This document shows, piece after piece, positions 5,529-5,969 of a stretch of DNA of 5,969 bases (the first letter of the stretch is position 1; every line of letters starts with the position of its first letter). The stretch comes from Bacteroidales bacterium. GTDB lineage: Bacteria; Bacteroidota; Bacteroidia; Bacteroidales; UBA932. Under the pieces are notes generated by a model that saw only the letters and a list, made by a program, of their open reading frames with translations, had not been told where the DNA came from and did no database searches. Position numbers and translations under genes: made by a program. The DNA lies in assembly GCA_017527625.1 (NCBI GenBank), contig JAFXPV010000076.1, positions 1 to 5,969 of the forward strand, in the 5' to 3' direction.

Positions 5529-5969
5529 ATGATTAAAGTATCAAACCTCAGTAAGATCTTCCGCACGGAAGAAATCGAAACCACAGCTCTCAACGGCGTT
5601 TCATTCGAAATCAAGGACGGCGAGTTTGTCGCCATTATGGGCCCTTCGGGCTGCGGCAAGTCCACGCTGCTCAACATCCTCGGCCTGCTGGACAATCCCA
5701 CCAGCGGCAGCTATGAACTCCTCGGCACCGAGGTCGGCGGCCTCAAGGAGAAAGAACGCACCAAGTTCCGCAAGGGGAACATCGGCTTCGTGTTCCAGAG
5801 CTTCAACCTGATCGATGAGCTCAATGTCTATGAAAACATCGAGCTGCCGCTGCGCTATCTGAACATCAGCGCCAGCGAGCGCAAGGCCAAAGTTACGGAG
5901 ATTATGAAGCGTATGGCCATCAGCCACCGTGCCAACCACTTCCCGCAGCAGCTCTCCGGCGGTCAGCAG
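5529..5969 (+). CDS. ABC transporter ATP-binding protein, LolD/MacB type (3' truncated by window)
   Basis: An open frame from ATG 5529 runs to the window edge, giving 147 complete codons of a protein usually about 220-250 residues long. It begins MIKVSNLSKIFRTEEIETTALNGVSFEI, typical of the LolD/MacB/FtsE branch. It has Walker A GPSGCGKST (38-46), the Q-loop glutamine at 90 (GFVFQSFNLIDELNVYEN, family-typical) and the ABC signature LSGGQQ (142-147), at which the window ends. Walker B and the H-loop lie outside. It would hydrolyse ATP at the cytoplasmic face to power the permease encoded immediately upstream. The 22-nt gap is A/T-rich (5507-5528), without a terminator or clear promoter, so it belongs to the same operon. 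The start is set by the position of the conserved N-terminal beta strand; there is no strong Shine-Dalgarno. Confidence 0.93.
   Translation, partial: MIKVSNLSKIFRTEEIETTALNGVSFEIKDGEFVAIMGPSGCGKSTLLNILGLLDNPTSGSYELLGTEVGGLKEKERTKFRKGNIGFVFQSFNLIDELNVYENIELPLRYLNISASERKAKVTEIMKRMAISHRANHFPQQLSGGQQ

Noticed and set aside
4853..5701. Long antisense open frame (282 codons, - strand) across the permease end and ATPase start
   Set aside because: It covers conserved permease helices and the ATPase Walker A on the other strand, and its product is His/Asp/Glu-rich with no domain pattern. It is a shadow frame.
1..5969. CRISPR arrays, tRNA/rRNA genes, insertion sequences, integrase or attachment sites
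   Set aside because: I looked for regular repeats with spacers, cloverleaf-like segments, transposase motifs and flanking repeats. None was seen beyond the intergenic half-site cluster.

Overview
The window looks like a chromosomal segment from a member of the Bacteroidota, probably Bacteroidales with a fairly GC-rich genome. The reasons are protein families rather than a marker gene: a signal-peptide protein with a TonB-plug-like IDG...IKSITVLK...NGVI module, an ECF sigma factor with a small one-pass anti-sigma-like partner, and the HlyD / FtsX-permease / ABC-ATPase arrangement common in this phylum. Start regions are A-rich or lack a clear Shine-Dalgarno, which also fits. Genus cannot be read from the sequence. 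All genes are on the + strand.

Region 1 (1-140): the last 25 codons of an unidentified gene end at 78. A short intergenic stretch follows with a possible Bacteroidota-type -7 element (115-122).

Region 2 (141-1667): a compact three-gene operon. It holds an ECF sigma factor (141-632), an overlapping (ATGA) single-TM probable anti-sigma factor (629-1114), and a small secreted protein with a TonB-plug-like C-terminus (1128-1667). It is closed by a perfect 16-bp-stem GC-rich hairpin (1691-1731). The layout suggests a cell-envelope sensing circuit, although no zinc anti-sigma motif or FecR domain is visible.

Region 3 (1740-1918): a regulatory intergenic region. It contains a cluster of TGTAAA half-sites, including a perfect TGTAAA-C-TTTACA palindrome (1799-1811). 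About 57 bp further on lies a near-consensus sigma-54 (-24/-12) promoter, TGGCACG-N4-GTGCT (1868-1883), whose predicted start lies about 25 nt before the next ATG. The arrangement looks like an enhancer (upstream activating sequence) for an NtrC-type activator.

Region 4 (1919-5969, continuing past the window): a tripartite-type ABC efflux/export operon. It encodes a periplasmic adaptor (HlyD/MacA-like), an eight-TM MacB/FtsX-type permease (3 nt gap) and an ABC ATPase (22 nt gap), the last cut off by the window edge just after its LSGGQ signature. The adaptor and permease would form the periplasm-spanning part and the ATPase would drive it. A TolC-like outer-membrane channel and the predicted sigma-54 activator are not in the window and may lie downstream.

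The most interesting point is that the efflux operon appears to be under sigma-54 control with an apparent upstream enhancer array, next to but separated by a strong terminator from an independent ECF sigma/anti-sigma operon.
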